A DNA stretch of 64,000 nt from an uncultured Eubacteriales bacterium (GTDB lineage: Bacteria; Bacillota; Clostridia; Oscillospirales; Oscillospiraceae), in contig UQWI01000001.1 in the NCBI GenBank assembly GCA_900544765.1, positions 1 to 64,000 of the forward strand, read 5' to 3'. Below, piece by piece: positions 52,900 through 62,158 of this stretch. How positions within the stretch are numbered: position 1 is the stretch's first letter; the number at the start of each line of letters is the position of its first letter. Under the pieces are notes generated by a model. That model had not been told where the DNA came from, did no database searches, and worked only from the letters and a program-made list of their open reading frames with translations. Position numbers and translations under genes: made by a program.

Positions 52900-53906
52900 G
52901 GGGTGCCTCCATTCATGTCGTCAAACTCCTTAGTAGACCAGAAAACGTTCGAGAGAATTCCGTTTTCATCGAAACTCAGGCGCATAAAGGAATCATTGTC
53001 CTCCAAAACAATGCACGGCGAACCCTGGTCGCTGTGATTGAGCTCACCACGCAGCCCTCCAATGGAGCCGTATAGCGGTATGCTCCACAGCTCAGGCGAG
53101 TATTCCTCGTACATGTACGGGAAGGCCGTGAGTGCGTCCTCAAGCGTGCTCTCCCCTATCCTGAGCCCGCGCACGGAGAGCGGCGCGCCGGGCGTGCTGC
53201 TTGAAAACGACGTGATATACCCGCTCTTGCCCGTCCAGAACGGCTCGCAGCGTATCTCAACCCCGCGATACTCGTATGTCAGCTCGCCGGTTTGGTTTAC
53301 ATCCTCCATCCTGTCAAGCATCGTCAGCCAGGTGTGCCGGTCGAGCGGGAGCTCCGCCTCGTCAATACACGGCATGTCCCGGTAGACGCGGAGCGCCTCG
53401 TCCCGGCTGACCGGGTGGAATACGCCGGGAGCCCAAACACCCTCCGCGACCGGCGGCGCGCCCAGCAGCTCGACCGCGCCGTCCGCCCTTTCCTCCAGCC
53501 GGGCAGAGCTCTCGTCCACGCACACACCGCGCAAGAAGTATTCCAGCCCGAACGGCTCGTTGTACTCGAGCGAATAGGAGGCATACCGGCACTTGAAGCG
53601 CGCATTGCCGTCCCCATCCGTGCCCGTGAGCAGCAGCGACCGGCCGCAGACCCCGAAGGGCTCGGCGAGGTAATAGTTCTCTACCGCAAAGCTGTCGTCG
53701 GGGAAATCCAGCCACTCCGGCACCGGCCTCGGCTGGGTGTAATAGCTTGGCACAGTCGGAAGCTCCAACGTCGCAGCGGGCTCCGCCGTTTCCACCGGCG
53801 CGATGGATTCAGCCGGCGTCGGGCTCGGCGACGGCTCCGCCGATGGCGCGCCGCAGGCCGTGATCAGGAGCACTAAGGCGAGCAGTAATGGGATTGACTT
53901 CTTCAT
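52896..53906 (-). CDS. Lipoprotein, paralog E of the array
   Basis: A 336-residue lipoprotein, lipobox ITAC then GAPSAEPSPSPTP. Block 1 FAVENYYLAEPFGVCGRSLLL ending FKCRYAS (in parts), block 2 DEALRVYRDMPCIDE then LPLD, block 3 SVRGLRIGESTLEDALTAFP, block 4 PLYGSIGG and LSFDENGILSNV. Five bases separate it from F. Confidence 0.75.
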   Translation of the reverse strand: MKKSIPLLLALVLLITACGAPSAEPSPSPTPAESIAPVETAEPAATLELPTVPSYYTQPRPVPEWLDFPDDSFAVENYYLAEPFGVCGRSLLLTGTDGDGNARFKCRYASYSLEYNEPFGLEYFLRGVCVDESSARLEERADGAVELLGAPPVAEGVWAPGVFHPVSRDEALRVYRDMPCIDEAELPLDRHTWLTMLDRMEDVNQTGELTYEYRGVEIRCEPFWTGKSGYITSFSSSTPGAPLSVRGLRIGESTLEDALTAFPYMYEEYSPELWSIPLYGSIGGLRGELNHSDQGSPCIVLEDNDSFMRLSFDENGILSNVFWSTKEFDDMNGGTP

Positions 53907-53910
53907 ACTC

Positions 53911-55611
53911 TCACCCCGGTATGTATTCGATGTCCGTCACGCAGTCGTTTTCTTCGAGGCTGAAGCGGACGCTGTCCTCTCCGTCGCAGTACCGGATGTA
54001 CCGGCCTTCGGCGTCTGTTCCAACAAAGCCATAGGCCCCGCCCTCGTCGCCGTATATGTACCCGTCGCTCAGGCAGGAATACAGCTCATCCGCCGGGAAG
54101 CGCGCGACAACCTCGTCCGCGCCCATACCTGGTACGACTCCGCGCAGGCTGTTTGTCTCGGCGTACTGCCCGGGTTCGTATATGAACGGGATATTCTGCC
54201 AGCAGGCGATGTCTGATAATGTCGTTGTCAGTTCAAATCTGAGCTCGGGCTCGTCAGTTTCTATGACATACGGCGAGCCGACGCCTTCCCGGCTCAGCAC
54301 GGCGCTGTTCTCATCGAGTATGCCGCAGGCAGTCGCGCCGGAGAGCTCGTATCCGTACCAGCAGTGGAATTTTTCCCCGCCCTCGTCGATAATCACCACG
54401 GCGGTCACCGCGTCATCCACGTCTCCGCTCAGTCGGTAGTGGTTGTACTCCAGGTCTGCCGCCGGCATCGACATGTCCTCGCGCACCAGTTCGCGGTAGA
54501 GCGCGGTCAGCGCCTCGCGCATTTCTGCTGCTGTCATTGCCTCGTCGGGCCGCACAAGCCCGTCCGTGAGCTCTATCCAGCCGTCCTTCCAGGCCCGGTC
54601 GAGCTCAAGATAGGCGAAGTGGCCTTTGTCTAAATCGCTCGCGGGTATCGAGTCCCCGAAGGATATGGGGTAATGGGAGATTTGGCTGCGCGCGAACTGC
54701 ACACGCTGCAAAAGCTGAACGAACTCGGCCCGGGTTATCGGCTCATCCGGGCGGAACAGGTCTCCGTCCGATATCAAATCGCCGCCGCGCGTATACCGCG
54801 CATAGACGCCGTAGCTGTCGAGGTAAGCGATCGCCCGCGCCTCGTCCGTGCCGGGCGTGACGTCCGTGAAGCGAAGCGGGTACGCCCTGTCTTTGTTGCC
54901 CGCCGTGAGTATGTCCGTGACAAACACGGCGGCATCTCCGCGGGTCATAACGGCGTCGCCCAGTGCGTTCAGCCCCGCCGCCGCGGCGGGCAGTGAATCC
55001 CTTTCCAGCGCTGGCATGTCGTCCGCAGGAAGCGTAACCATGTTCTCGCGCAGGGCGTTAAACCCGATGGTATCTCCGGCGATGTCCAGGCCCTCCAGAG
55101 GCTCGATGGGCATGTCGGAGCCGCCTACGGAGCCCAAATGGACGTAAATATAGTCCTCGCTCGCCTTTATGACGTCGCACACGGCATGGGACGACTCGTT
55201 GTATATCGTCGTCGGATCGAAGAAGTCCTCTCTCGGGTAGGCGATGACCGTGCCAAAGGTGCCTAGTATGGTGTCGTACTTGTAAGAGTAGAAGCAAAAG
55301 CTCACGGCCTCGCCTACAGGATAATAGCCTGTGAGCCCGTCGCAGATTACAACGTATGGCGCAGCCTCGTCTGGGATTTCGATTGAAAAGTGCTGTGTGT
55401 CGCTCGTAAAGGTGTAGCCCTCGTCCGCCGGTCCGGCCAACACGGCGGGTTCCTGCGGTATGCGCGGGTCTACGGTCGGCTCCGGCAGAGTGTTGAGATC
55501 CTGCGGCGACGCGGGATACGGCGTCGGGCTCGGCGACGGCTCGGCCGTGGGTGCGCCGCAGGCGGCGAGAATGAGCGCGAGGGCGAGGAGCAATGGAATC
55601 AGGCGTTTCAT
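53911..55611 (-). CDS. Lipoprotein F: array domain fused to SLH repeats
   Basis: A 566-residue lipoprotein, lipobox LAAC then GAPTAEPSPSPTP. Residues about 60-200 form a domain I do not recognise. About 205-390 are three SLH-like repeats, two clear (FTDVTPGTDEARAIAYLDSY with FRPDEPITRAEFVQLL, and SFGDSIPAS with VRPDEAMTAAEMREAL) and one degenerate. The end carries the array family: FHCWYGYEL, WQNIPF, SLRGVVPGMGADEVVARFP and IYGDEGG. A protein both lipid-anchored and SLH-bearing is unusual. Confidence 0.75.
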   Translation of the reverse strand: MKRLIPLLLALALILAACGAPTAEPSPSPTPYPASPQDLNTLPEPTVDPRIPQEPAVLAGPADEGYTFTSDTQHFSIEIPDEAAPYVVICDGLTGYYPVGEAVSFCFYSYKYDTILGTFGTVIAYPREDFFDPTTIYNESSHAVCDVIKASEDYIYVHLGSVGGSDMPIEPLEGLDIAGDTIGFNALRENMVTLPADDMPALERDSLPAAAAGLNALGDAVMTRGDAAVFVTDILTAGNKDRAYPLRFTDVTPGTDEARAIAYLDSYGVYARYTRGGDLISDGDLFRPDEPITRAEFVQLLQRVQFARSQISHYPISFGDSIPASDLDKGHFAYLELDRAWKDGWIELTDGLVRPDEAMTAAEMREALTALYRELVREDMSMPAADLEYNHYRLSGDVDDAVTAVVIIDEGGEKFHCWYGYELSGATACGILDENSAVLSREGVGSPYVIETDEPELRFELTTTLSDIACWQNIPFIYEPGQYAETNSLRGVVPGMGADEVVARFPADELYSCLSDGYIYGDEGGAYGFVGTDAEGRYIRYCDGEDSVRFSLEENDCVTDIEYIPG

Positions 55612-55620
55612 AATTTCACC

Positions 55621-56565
55621 TCAATCCCACTCAGGAAAAACTTCAATGCTGGTAAGCCAGCCGCCATAGCTGAAGATAAATCTGAGCATTATATCGTTAT
55701 CAGCATATACCAGCGTGGCGTGACCCTGGTCGCTGTACATAAAGTTACCTCTGGCCCCGTGGATGTCTCCGTACAGGACATCCCCTTCGGACTCCGGGAA
55801 GCGCTGCTTGACGAAGTCGATGTAGTCGCCGATATCCGCGCCACGCACGCTCAGTCCGGTATTGCGCTCAGTGGTGTAGTAACGATCGATACGCGTACCG
55901 CCGTACCCGTCGTCCTCAAACATGATTCTCATGCCGTTATACTGCCAGCGCGTTTCGTCCAGCTGCTCCGCTCCGGGCATTGCCGCCAGCTCTTCAACTA
56001 TCGTCTCGGGCGGCAGCGGAAGTTTCACCTCGTCGTTTAGCGGCATGTCGCGGTAAGACTCCAGCGCCTCGGTATACTCTACCCTTCTGAAGGCCTCCGG
56101 TGCGGTGCCGTTATCGTCGTAAAGCTCCAGCGTAAGCGTGTCTCCGCCAATCGACACCACACCCCCGCTCTCAGTAACGCTTTTGAGGCGGAGCGCGTAT
56201 TCGCTACCGAAAAGAATGTCCGGAACCTCTTCGTAATAGTCGTACCAGCATTTGAATCGCCCGTCGCTTGACAGAAGCAGTAAGGCCTGCCCGCGGTAGC
56301 CAAATCCCTCGGATATCCAGTATGACTCCGGCTCGAAGTCCGTGACCGGCAGAGAAAAGTTTGCCGGCATGGGTCTGGACATAATCAGCTCCGGCGGCTC
56401 TGAGGGCGTAGGCTCAGGCTCTGGCGTTGGCGTTGGCTCCGGCGTCGGCTCAGGAGTTACAGGATTGGGCGTTGCTTCCGGCGTCGGTGTAACTTCAGCC
56501 TCGGGCGCGCCGCAGGCAGATAGGACGAGTATCAGTGCGATTAAAATGGCGATAACACGTTTCAT
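55621..56565 (-). CDS. Lipoprotein, paralog G of the array
   Basis: A 314-residue lipoprotein, first of the C-to-G run. Lipobox LSAC then GAPEAEVTPTPEAT and a Pro/Thr/Glu linker of about 35 residues. Block 1 FEPESYWISEGFGYRGQALLL ending FKCWYDYY (in parts), block 2 EALESYRDMPLNDE then LPLP, block 3 SVRGADIGDYIDFVKQRFP, block 4 LYGDIHG. The start at 56565 follows GGGGGTTG. Confidence 0.75.
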   Translation of the reverse strand: MKRVIAILIALILVLSACGAPEAEVTPTPEATPNPVTPEPTPEPTPTPEPEPTPSEPPELIMSRPMPANFSLPVTDFEPESYWISEGFGYRGQALLLLSSDGRFKCWYDYYEEVPDILFGSEYALRLKSVTESGGVVSIGGDTLTLELYDDNGTAPEAFRRVEYTEALESYRDMPLNDEVKLPLPPETIVEELAAMPGAEQLDETRWQYNGMRIMFEDDGYGGTRIDRYYTTERNTGLSVRGADIGDYIDFVKQRFPESEGDVLYGDIHGARGNFMYSDQGHATLVYADNDIMLRFIFSYGGWLTSIEVFPEWD

Positions 56566-56589
56566 AACACAACCCCCAAATCTCTCTAT

Positions 56590-56635
56590 GCAAAAGGGAC
56601 GGAAAAACCTACTAAAAGGTTCCCGTCCCTTTTGC
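56590..56635. terminator. Terminator between carD and the lipoprotein array
   Basis: GCAAAAGGGACGG pairs with CCGTCCCTTTTGC (13 bp) with a further inner stem. It ends carD on the minus strand and separates it from gene G. Confidence 0.85.
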
Positions 56636-56647
56636 GAAATTTGTGCA

Positions 56648-57130
56648 TTACGAGCACATTGCGCTGTCCAATCTGGCTTCGACTTCTTCATAGCTGGAGC
56701 TCTCGGAGAGGACTATCTCGGATATAAGTATCTGCTTGGCCGAGATGAGCATCTTGCGCTCCCCTGTGGAGAGGCCGCGCTCCCTGTCCCTCTGCATCAG
56801 TCCCTTTACGACCGAAGCGACCTCCATCAAGTCGCCGCTCTTGATGCGTAGCATGTTTTCTCTGTAACGTTTGTTCCAGTTTGAGGTCATCTCGACCTCA
56901 ATGCCAGGTATGGCTCCGATTATTTTCTCCGCCTGCGCCGGGTCGACTATCGGCCGCACTCCAATGACGTCGCTGGATTCCACCGGTACCATGACCTGCA
57001 TGCTGCCCGTCGGCAGCTTAAGCACATAATAGTCTCTGTCCTTACCGTTAATTTTTTTCGTCACGATGCTCTCAATAACGCCCGCACCGTGAAGCGGATG
57101 CGCTATCCGGTCTCCTACCCGGAATGTCAT
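56648..57130 (-). CDS. carD: CarD-family transcription regulator
   Basis: A 160-residue protein starting MTFRVGDRIAHPLHGAGVIE, the Tudor-like RNA-polymerase interaction domain, with a helical C-terminal domain (KRYRENMLRIKSGDLMEVAS and ERKMLISAKQIL) that supports the open promoter complex. GGAGGT fixes the start at 57130. It is monocistronic. Confidence 0.94.
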   Translation of the reverse strand: MTFRVGDRIAHPLHGAGVIESIVTKKINGKDRDYYVLKLPTGSMQVMVPVESSDVIGVRPIVDPAQAEKIIGAIPGIEVEMTSNWNKRYRENMLRIKSGDLMEVASVVKGLMQRDRERGLSTGERKMLISAKQILISEIVLSESSSYEEVEARLDSAMCS

Positions 57131-57177
57131 TGCTACCTCCATTTCCCTGAATTTACTTATACGTTACATACACATAG

Positions 57178-57206
57178 ATTATACACCAAAAATCAGCTGT
57201 TAGCAA
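57178..57206 (-). promoter_or_regulatory. carD promoter
   Basis: On the minus strand TTGCTA (57206-57201) and TATAAT (57183-57178) are 17 bases apart. The -35 hexamer equals that of the cdaA promoter. Confidence 0.65.
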
Positions 57207-57339
57207 GGAAAATCGGGGTAATAGCAATGAAAAGCTTATAAAAATTGTCACCGGAGGCCTATATATGAAATTATCCGACACGATATATACACAGCGTTGG
57301 ATTTAGTACAGCTTTGCACACAGCCTGTGCGACATAAAA

Positions 57340-57369
57340 AAGCCGTGCCGGCATATGCCGGCACGGCTT
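57340..57369 (-). terminator. Terminator of the ispH-rpsA operon
   Basis: AAGCCGTGCCGGC and its complement form a 13-bp stem with an ATAT loop, followed on the minus strand by TTTTTT. The remaining 130 bases up to the carD promoter show no gene. Confidence 0.88.
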
Positions 57370-57380
57370 AAGTGTTTTAA

Positions 57381-59606
57381 TTACTCCTCAGTTTCGTCGA
57401 AGTCGAAGTCAGGGATGTTGCCCTTGGCCTCGCCGGTCTCAGAAACCTCGTAGACGAGGGCGTCCTCCTCAGGGACAACAGGACGGCGCTCGCGGGGCTC
57501 ACGTTCGGTGCGCTCGCTGCGCTCACGACGCTCACGTCGCGGAGCCGGTTCGGGCTCGCTCAAAGCGCGGATGGACAGGCTGACCTTCTGCTTCTCGGTG
57601 TCGATAGCGGTAATCTTGGCATCGACAACATCGCCGACGGAGAGGACCTCATCGGGCTTGCCGATGCGGCGGTTGGCAATCTGGCTGATGTGGATAAGGC
57701 CATCCACACCGGGCATGACCTCGGCGAAAGCGCCGAAGGGCATCAGCTTGACAACCTTGACCTTGACGACGTCGCCCACGGAGCAGGTGCTGACGAACTT
57801 GTTCCAGGGGTTGTCCTCAGCCTTCTTGTAGCCGAGAGAGATGCGGCGGGCCTCGCGGTCGAAGCCGATGACGTAGACGTCTATCTCCTGACCGACGGTA
57901 ACGACGTCAGCCGGGCTCTTGATGCGGCCCCAGCTCAGCTCGGAGACATGGACCATGCCGTCGATGCCGCCGATATCTACAAAGGCGCCGTAGCTGGTCA
58001 GGCTCTTGACCACGCCGTGATAGGTCTTGCCGACCTCAATCTCATTCCAAACGGCCTCGGCCTTCTCGCGGCGCTCCTTCTGCAGCACGGCGCGGATGGA
58101 GCCGACAACGCGGCGGCGGCCACGGTTGACCTCGGTAATCTTCAGGCGGACCTTGGTCTTTACCAGCTGGGTCATCGGGGCGTCCTTGGGCAGGCCGCTC
58201 TGGCTGGCGGGTACGAATACGCGCACACCGCTGACGTTGACAACAACGCCGCCCTTGTTTTCCTCAGTGACCATGCCTTCAACTATTTCGCCGTCGGCCT
58301 GGGCCTGCTCGATGACCTGCCAGCTCTTGGCGGCGTCAAGACGCCTCTTGCTAAGCTGTGCGGTGCCTTCGACGTCGTTCACACGAACCACGATGGCCTC
58401 GACAGTGTCGCCGACCTTCACGGCATCCTCAACAGGGACAGCGCCGTCGTTGGTGAACTCGCTGGTGGGGATGAAAGCGGAATACTTGGTTCCGAGGTCC
58501 ACGCTGACCTCGGTGGGCGTGATAGCCACTACTGTGCCGGATACCCTGTCGCCATTATATATAGTCTTAAGAGAATCCTCCAGCATTTCATCGAAGCTCT
58601 TTTCAGCCGCAGGCTTCTCGGCGGCTGCCGTTTCCTCAACGGCGTTCGCGGCCTCTTCCGAGGGAGCAGCGGTCTCAGCCGCCGCTTCGGTCACGGGCTC
58701 GGCCTGCTCGACCACGGTCTCTGCCGCGGTCTCCTCTGCCGGGTTCTCTTGAATCAGGATCTCGTCGCTCATCTTATCCAGTACCTCCTTGATTATCCAC
58801 GCGGGCGCGCTGGCTCCCGCTGTGACGCCGACTGTGTCCGCCGGCGAAAGCGCCTCAAGGCTTAAAGCCCCGGCGTTCTCGACGAATTGGGTGTTGGCAC
58901 AGCGCTCGGCGCACAGCTCTGCCAAATGCAAGCTGTTGGCGCTGTCCCTGCCGCCAATGACTACCATTGCGTCACATTGAGAGGCCAGCCGGATGGCCTC
59001 CTCTTGCCTCGTGGACGTAGCAGAACATATTGTATCAAATATTTCTGCATTTGTACACCATTTTTTTATTAAAATCTCACATTCTTTTAGATTGGCCTCG
59101 GTTTGGGTCGTTTGTACCACAACTGTTACCGGTTCCGAGCGGATTTCAGGCCTCTCTGAGAGCAAATTTTCCAGTTCTTGTGAATTTGCAACAACGTCAG
59201 CGCCTTTGCATCGACCGCATATGGCCACGACCTCGGGGTGGTCGGCCTTACCTATTACCAGAACGTGTCTGCCTTTGTCCGACGCTGCGGCGGCCAGGCG
59301 GTGGATGCGCGCGACATTTGGACAGGTTGCGTCGGTTATCACGGCGCCATGTTCAAGCAGCGCCTGCTCGCATTCGCTGGAGATTCCGTGAGAGCGTATC
59401 AGCACACGCTCACCTGGTTTTACCTCCTCGGGCGAGGATATGACCTTGAGGCCACGCTCAGCTAGGCGCTCGACAACGTCGTCGTTGTGGATGAGCGGAC
59501 CGAAGCTGAGGCAGGGGCCGGCTTCCAGCATTTCCTCTGCCATCCTTACCGAACGGGATACGCCGAAGCAGAAGCCGGCGCTCTTGGCAACTACTACTTT
59601 TTTCAC
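57381..59606 (-). CDS. ispH: IspH (HMBPP reductase) fused to ribosomal protein S1
   Basis: A 741-residue fusion. Residues about 1-280 are IspH, the [4Fe-4S] enzyme ending the MEP pathway, with cluster cysteines in AGFCFGVSRSV, DATCPNVARI and FDTICSATSTRQ and substrate residues in LIHNDDVV and IRSHGIS. A Glu/Ala-rich linker (about 285-340) leads to four S1 RNA-binding domains (about 350-690) and a charged tail. This fusion is known from many Clostridia. GTG start at 59606 overlapping the plsC stop codon. Confidence 0.94.
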   Translation of the reverse strand: MKKVVVAKSAGFCFGVSRSVRMAEEMLEAGPCLSFGPLIHNDDVVERLAERGLKVISSPEEVKPGERVLIRSHGISSECEQALLEHGAVITDATCPNVARIHRLAAAASDKGRHVLVIGKADHPEVVAICGRCKGADVVANSQELENLLSERPEIRSEPVTVVVQTTQTEANLKECEILIKKWCTNAEIFDTICSATSTRQEEAIRLASQCDAMVVIGGRDSANSLHLAELCAERCANTQFVENAGALSLEALSPADTVGVTAGASAPAWIIKEVLDKMSDEILIQENPAEETAAETVVEQAEPVTEAAAETAAPSEEAANAVEETAAAEKPAAEKSFDEMLEDSLKTIYNGDRVSGTVVAITPTEVSVDLGTKYSAFIPTSEFTNDGAVPVEDAVKVGDTVEAIVVRVNDVEGTAQLSKRRLDAAKSWQVIEQAQADGEIVEGMVTEENKGGVVVNVSGVRVFVPASQSGLPKDAPMTQLVKTKVRLKITEVNRGRRRVVGSIRAVLQKERREKAEAVWNEIEVGKTYHGVVKSLTSYGAFVDIGGIDGMVHVSELSWGRIKSPADVVTVGQEIDVYVIGFDREARRISLGYKKAEDNPWNKFVSTCSVGDVVKVKVVKLMPFGAFAEVMPGVDGLIHISQIANRRIGKPDEVLSVGDVVDAKITAIDTEKQKVSLSIRALSEPEPAPRRERRERSERTEREPRERRPVVPEEDALVYEVSETGEAKGNIPDFDFDETEE

Positions 59607-60235
59607 GCACTCTCACCGTCCCTGAGCTCATATATGCGCTCCATAATGTCGCCGGCAAGTGTCTCGTACTCGTTGTGGTTGTGTCCCTCTACCGTGTAAG
59701 GTTTGCCTATAGACATGTGAATGCGCGAGAACAGCTTTTTTCGGCGCGGGATATACACCGGTACTATGGGGACCTGAAGCTTGCTGGCCAGGCGCACGGC
59801 GCCGGTCTTGGCGTCCACCATGTTGTCCTCCCCGGCACGGGTGCCCTCGGGGAATATGAATATCTTGTCGCCCCGTTTGAGATAGCGCATCATGCTGCGC
59901 ATTGCCCCGATGTCGCTTTCGCCCCGGTTTACGAAACAGACGCCGCATTTTCTGAGCACCCATCCGATCACAGGGACCGTACTGAGCTCAACCTTGGCTA
60001 TAAAATGCATGAACGTCCTCTTCCCGAAGGCCGCCGCGGCCAAAAGCGGGTCGACCAGGTTGGAGTGGTTGCCGCACACTACGGCCGGGCCCTCGGGTAT
60101 ATTCTCAGTACCCTTGCAGCGCACAGGATAGATTAGCTTGACAACGGGAATGACTATTGAGTATATAAAATTGAACCAGCGCTTCTCATCTTTTGCCTTG
60201 TTCTCGGAACGCCTTGAATCCTTTCCTTCAGCCAT
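59603..60235 (-). CDS. plsC: 1-acylglycerol-3-phosphate acyltransferase PlsC
   Basis: A 210-residue acyltransferase with catalytic NHSNLVDP (HX4D) and glycerophosphate-binding FPEGTRAG, plus one N-terminal hydrophobic stretch. It makes phosphatidic acid. It overlaps cmk by eight bases, and the cmk-plsC-ispH/rpsA order is conserved in Clostridia. Confidence 0.92.
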   Translation of the reverse strand: MAEGKDSRRSENKAKDEKRWFNFIYSIVIPVVKLIYPVRCKGTENIPEGPAVVCGNHSNLVDPLLAAAAFGKRTFMHFIAKVELSTVPVIGWVLRKCGVCFVNRGESDIGAMRSMMRYLKRGDKIFIFPEGTRAGEDNMVDAKTGAVRLASKLQVPIVPVYIPRRKKLFSRIHMSIGKPYTVEGHNHNEYETLAGDIMERIYELRDGESA

Positions 60236-60920
60236 GTGCAGCCACCCCCAGCCTTTCGGAAATCAGGGAACATACGGCGTCTATGCTTTCGGACAGGTTC
60301 AGGGAGCTGGTGTCTATCTCGACGGCGTCGTCGGCCTTTCGCAGCGGCGCGGCGTCGCGGCAGGAATCACGCTCGTCGCGCTCGTCTATGTCCTTCTGCA
60401 CCTCATCGAGGGATATCTCACGACCGGCCTCTACAAGCTCTTTCCAGCGGCGCTCGGCGCGCTTTCTGCTGTCGGCGGTGAGGAACACCTTCAAATCGGC
60501 GTTCGGCAGCACTACTGTACCGATGTCGCGCCCGTCCATTACTACGCTGTGCCGGCCCGCCAGCGAGCGCTGCATACCAAGCAGGAAGGCCCTGACGCTG
60601 GGCATGGCGGACACCTCAGAGGCGCGCTTGGATATCTCGGGGGTGCGGATAAGCCCGCTGACGTCCTCGTCGTTGAGAAGCTCAACCTGCACGCCGTTGG
60701 CGTCGTAGCCGAGCTCTATGTCCAGCTTCGGCAGCAAAGACTGCACCGAAGCCTCGTCTCCGGGGAAAAAGCCGCATCTGTCGACCGCCAGACCAACCGT
60801 GCGGTATATCGCCCCGGTGTCGACATAGAGGAAACCAAAGCGCTTCGACACTGCGCGGGCTATTGTGCTCTTGCCGGCGCCTGAGGGACCGTCTATTGCT
60901 ACAGAGTAGTGTGCTTCCAT
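60228..60920 (-). CDS. cmk: Cytidylate kinase Cmk
   Basis: A 230-residue kinase. P-loop [35 protein letters not shown] shown in parts as the CMP-binding region, and RKAERRWKEL. The ATG at 60920 has GGAGG eight bases upstream and shares one base with the stop codon of the flavoprotein gene (TAATG). Confidence 0.95.
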   Translation of the reverse strand: MEAHYSVAIDGPSGAGKSTIARAVSKRFGFLYVDTGAIYRTVGLAVDRCGFFPGDEASVQSLLPKLDIELGYDANGVQVELLNDEDVSGLIRTPEISKRASEVSAMPSVRAFLLGMQRSLAGRHSVVMDGRDIGTVVLPNADLKVFLTADSRKRAERRWKELVEAGREISLDEVQKDIDERDERDSCRDAAPLRKADDAVEIDTSSLNLSESIDAVCSLISERLGVAAHG

Positions 60921-62158
60921 TACTTGTCCTCCGTCCTGAGGGAATTTGCGGCGACGAAAGCGGTCGCCCACGCTATTTGCAGGTTGTATCCGCCGGTGTA
61001 TGCGTCGAGGTCAAGCACTTCGCCCGCAAAGTACAGCCCCGGCACGAGCTTCGACATCATCGTGCGCGGGTCGACTTCTTTTGTGCTCACGCCGCCCGAT
61101 GTGACTATAGCCTCGGCTATGGGTCGCGGCCCGGAGATTTCCACGGGGAACTCCTTGAAGAGCCTTACCAGGCCTTGCCGCTGCTCGCGCGTCACGGAGT
61201 TGGCCCTCTCTTCGGCTGGTATGCCGGACAGCTTCACCAGCACAGGTATCATGGCCTTACCCGCCAAATCGTTCAGGCAGTTGCGGAACTCACGGTTAGA
61301 GTACTTCTCAAGGTCACGCAGTATGCGCGCGTCAAGCTTCTTTTCATCGAGGCCGGGCTTGAGGTCTATGCTTAGCCTGTACTTTGACTTCCCGAAATTG
61401 CGCATGTGCGCGCTGGCAGAGAGCACCAGCGGGCCTGACACGCCGAAATGCGTAAACAGCATCTCGCCGAGCTCCTTGTATACGAGCTTGCCGTCCTCAT
61501 AGGCTGAGAGTGTGACATTTCTGAGGGAAAAGCCCTGCATCTCCCGGCAGTATTCGTCCGGCGACTCCAGCGGCACGAGGCTCGGCCTGCAGGGCGTTAG
61601 CGTGTGGCCCAAAGAGGCGGCCAGCCTGTAGCCGTCGCCCGTCGAGCCCGTGGCCGGATAAGAGAGCCCGCCCGTGCAGACCACAGCGCTGCGGCAGATA
61701 ATCTCACCGCGCTCGGTTGTGACGGCGCAGACTCCGTTTTCGTCAGTTTTTATCGCCTTCGCCTTTTCTCGAAGGATTTCGACACCGTTTTTGTGGCACA
61801 ATCTTGTCAGGGCCCCGGCAATATCTCCCGCCTTGTCGGAGACGGGGAACACCCTCCTCCCCCTCTCTGTCTTGAGCGGGACGCCGAGGTCCTCAAAAAA
61901 GGACATGGTGTCCTGACAGGAAAAGCGGTGTATGGCGCTCTGCAAAAAGCGCCCGCCTACTGGTATGGCTTCTATAAACTCGCGCGGCGTGCAGTCGTTT
62001 GTGACGTTGCAGCGTCCCTTTCCGGTTATGCGCAGCTTCCTGCCCAAATCCCTGTTCGGCTCGAGCAGCACCGTCTTGAGGCCGCGTCCGGCGGCCAGAG
62101 CGGCACAGAACGTGCCGGCGGCGCCGCCTCCTATTATTACCGCGTCAGCCGTCAACAT
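60920..62158 (-). CDS. HI0933/BaiN-family NAD(P)/FAD flavoprotein
   Basis: A 412-residue flavoprotein with N-terminal FAD-binding VIIGGGAAGTFCAALA, then GRKLRITGKGRCNVTN, VVCTGGLSYPATGSTGDGY and C-terminal TSGGVSTKEVDP with GLYFAGEVLDLDAYTGGYNLQ. This family (also called aminoacetone oxidase-like) has few confirmed reactions. The start at 62158 has AAGGTG seven bases upstream and overlaps the regulator gene end. Confidence 0.88.
   Translation of the reverse strand: MLTADAVIIGGGAAGTFCAALAAGRGLKTVLLEPNRDLGRKLRITGKGRCNVTNDCTPREFIEAIPVGGRFLQSAIHRFSCQDTMSFFEDLGVPLKTERGRRVFPVSDKAGDIAGALTRLCHKNGVEILREKAKAIKTDENGVCAVTTERGEIICRSAVVCTGGLSYPATGSTGDGYRLAASLGHTLTPCRPSLVPLESPDEYCREMQGFSLRNVTLSAYEDGKLVYKELGEMLFTHFGVSGPLVLSASAHMRNFGKSKYRLSIDLKPGLDEKKLDARILRDLEKYSNREFRNCLNDLAGKAMIPVLVKLSGIPAEERANSVTREQRQGLVRLFKEFPVEISGPRPIAEAIVTSGGVSTKEVDPRTMMSKLVPGLYFAGEVLDLDAYTGGYNLQIAWATAFVAANSLRTEDK

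Noticed and set aside
46850..56550. Pro/Thr/Glu triplet-like repeats in the lipoprotein array, considered as a CRISPR or satellite array
   Set aside because: They are coding linkers in frame after each lipobox, of irregular length, with no constant repeat-spacer pattern. No CRISPR array is present in the window.
57690..58865. 391-codon plus-strand frame opposite ispH-rpsA
   Set aside because: Shadow of the S1 repeats; low-complexity composition with no supporting signal.
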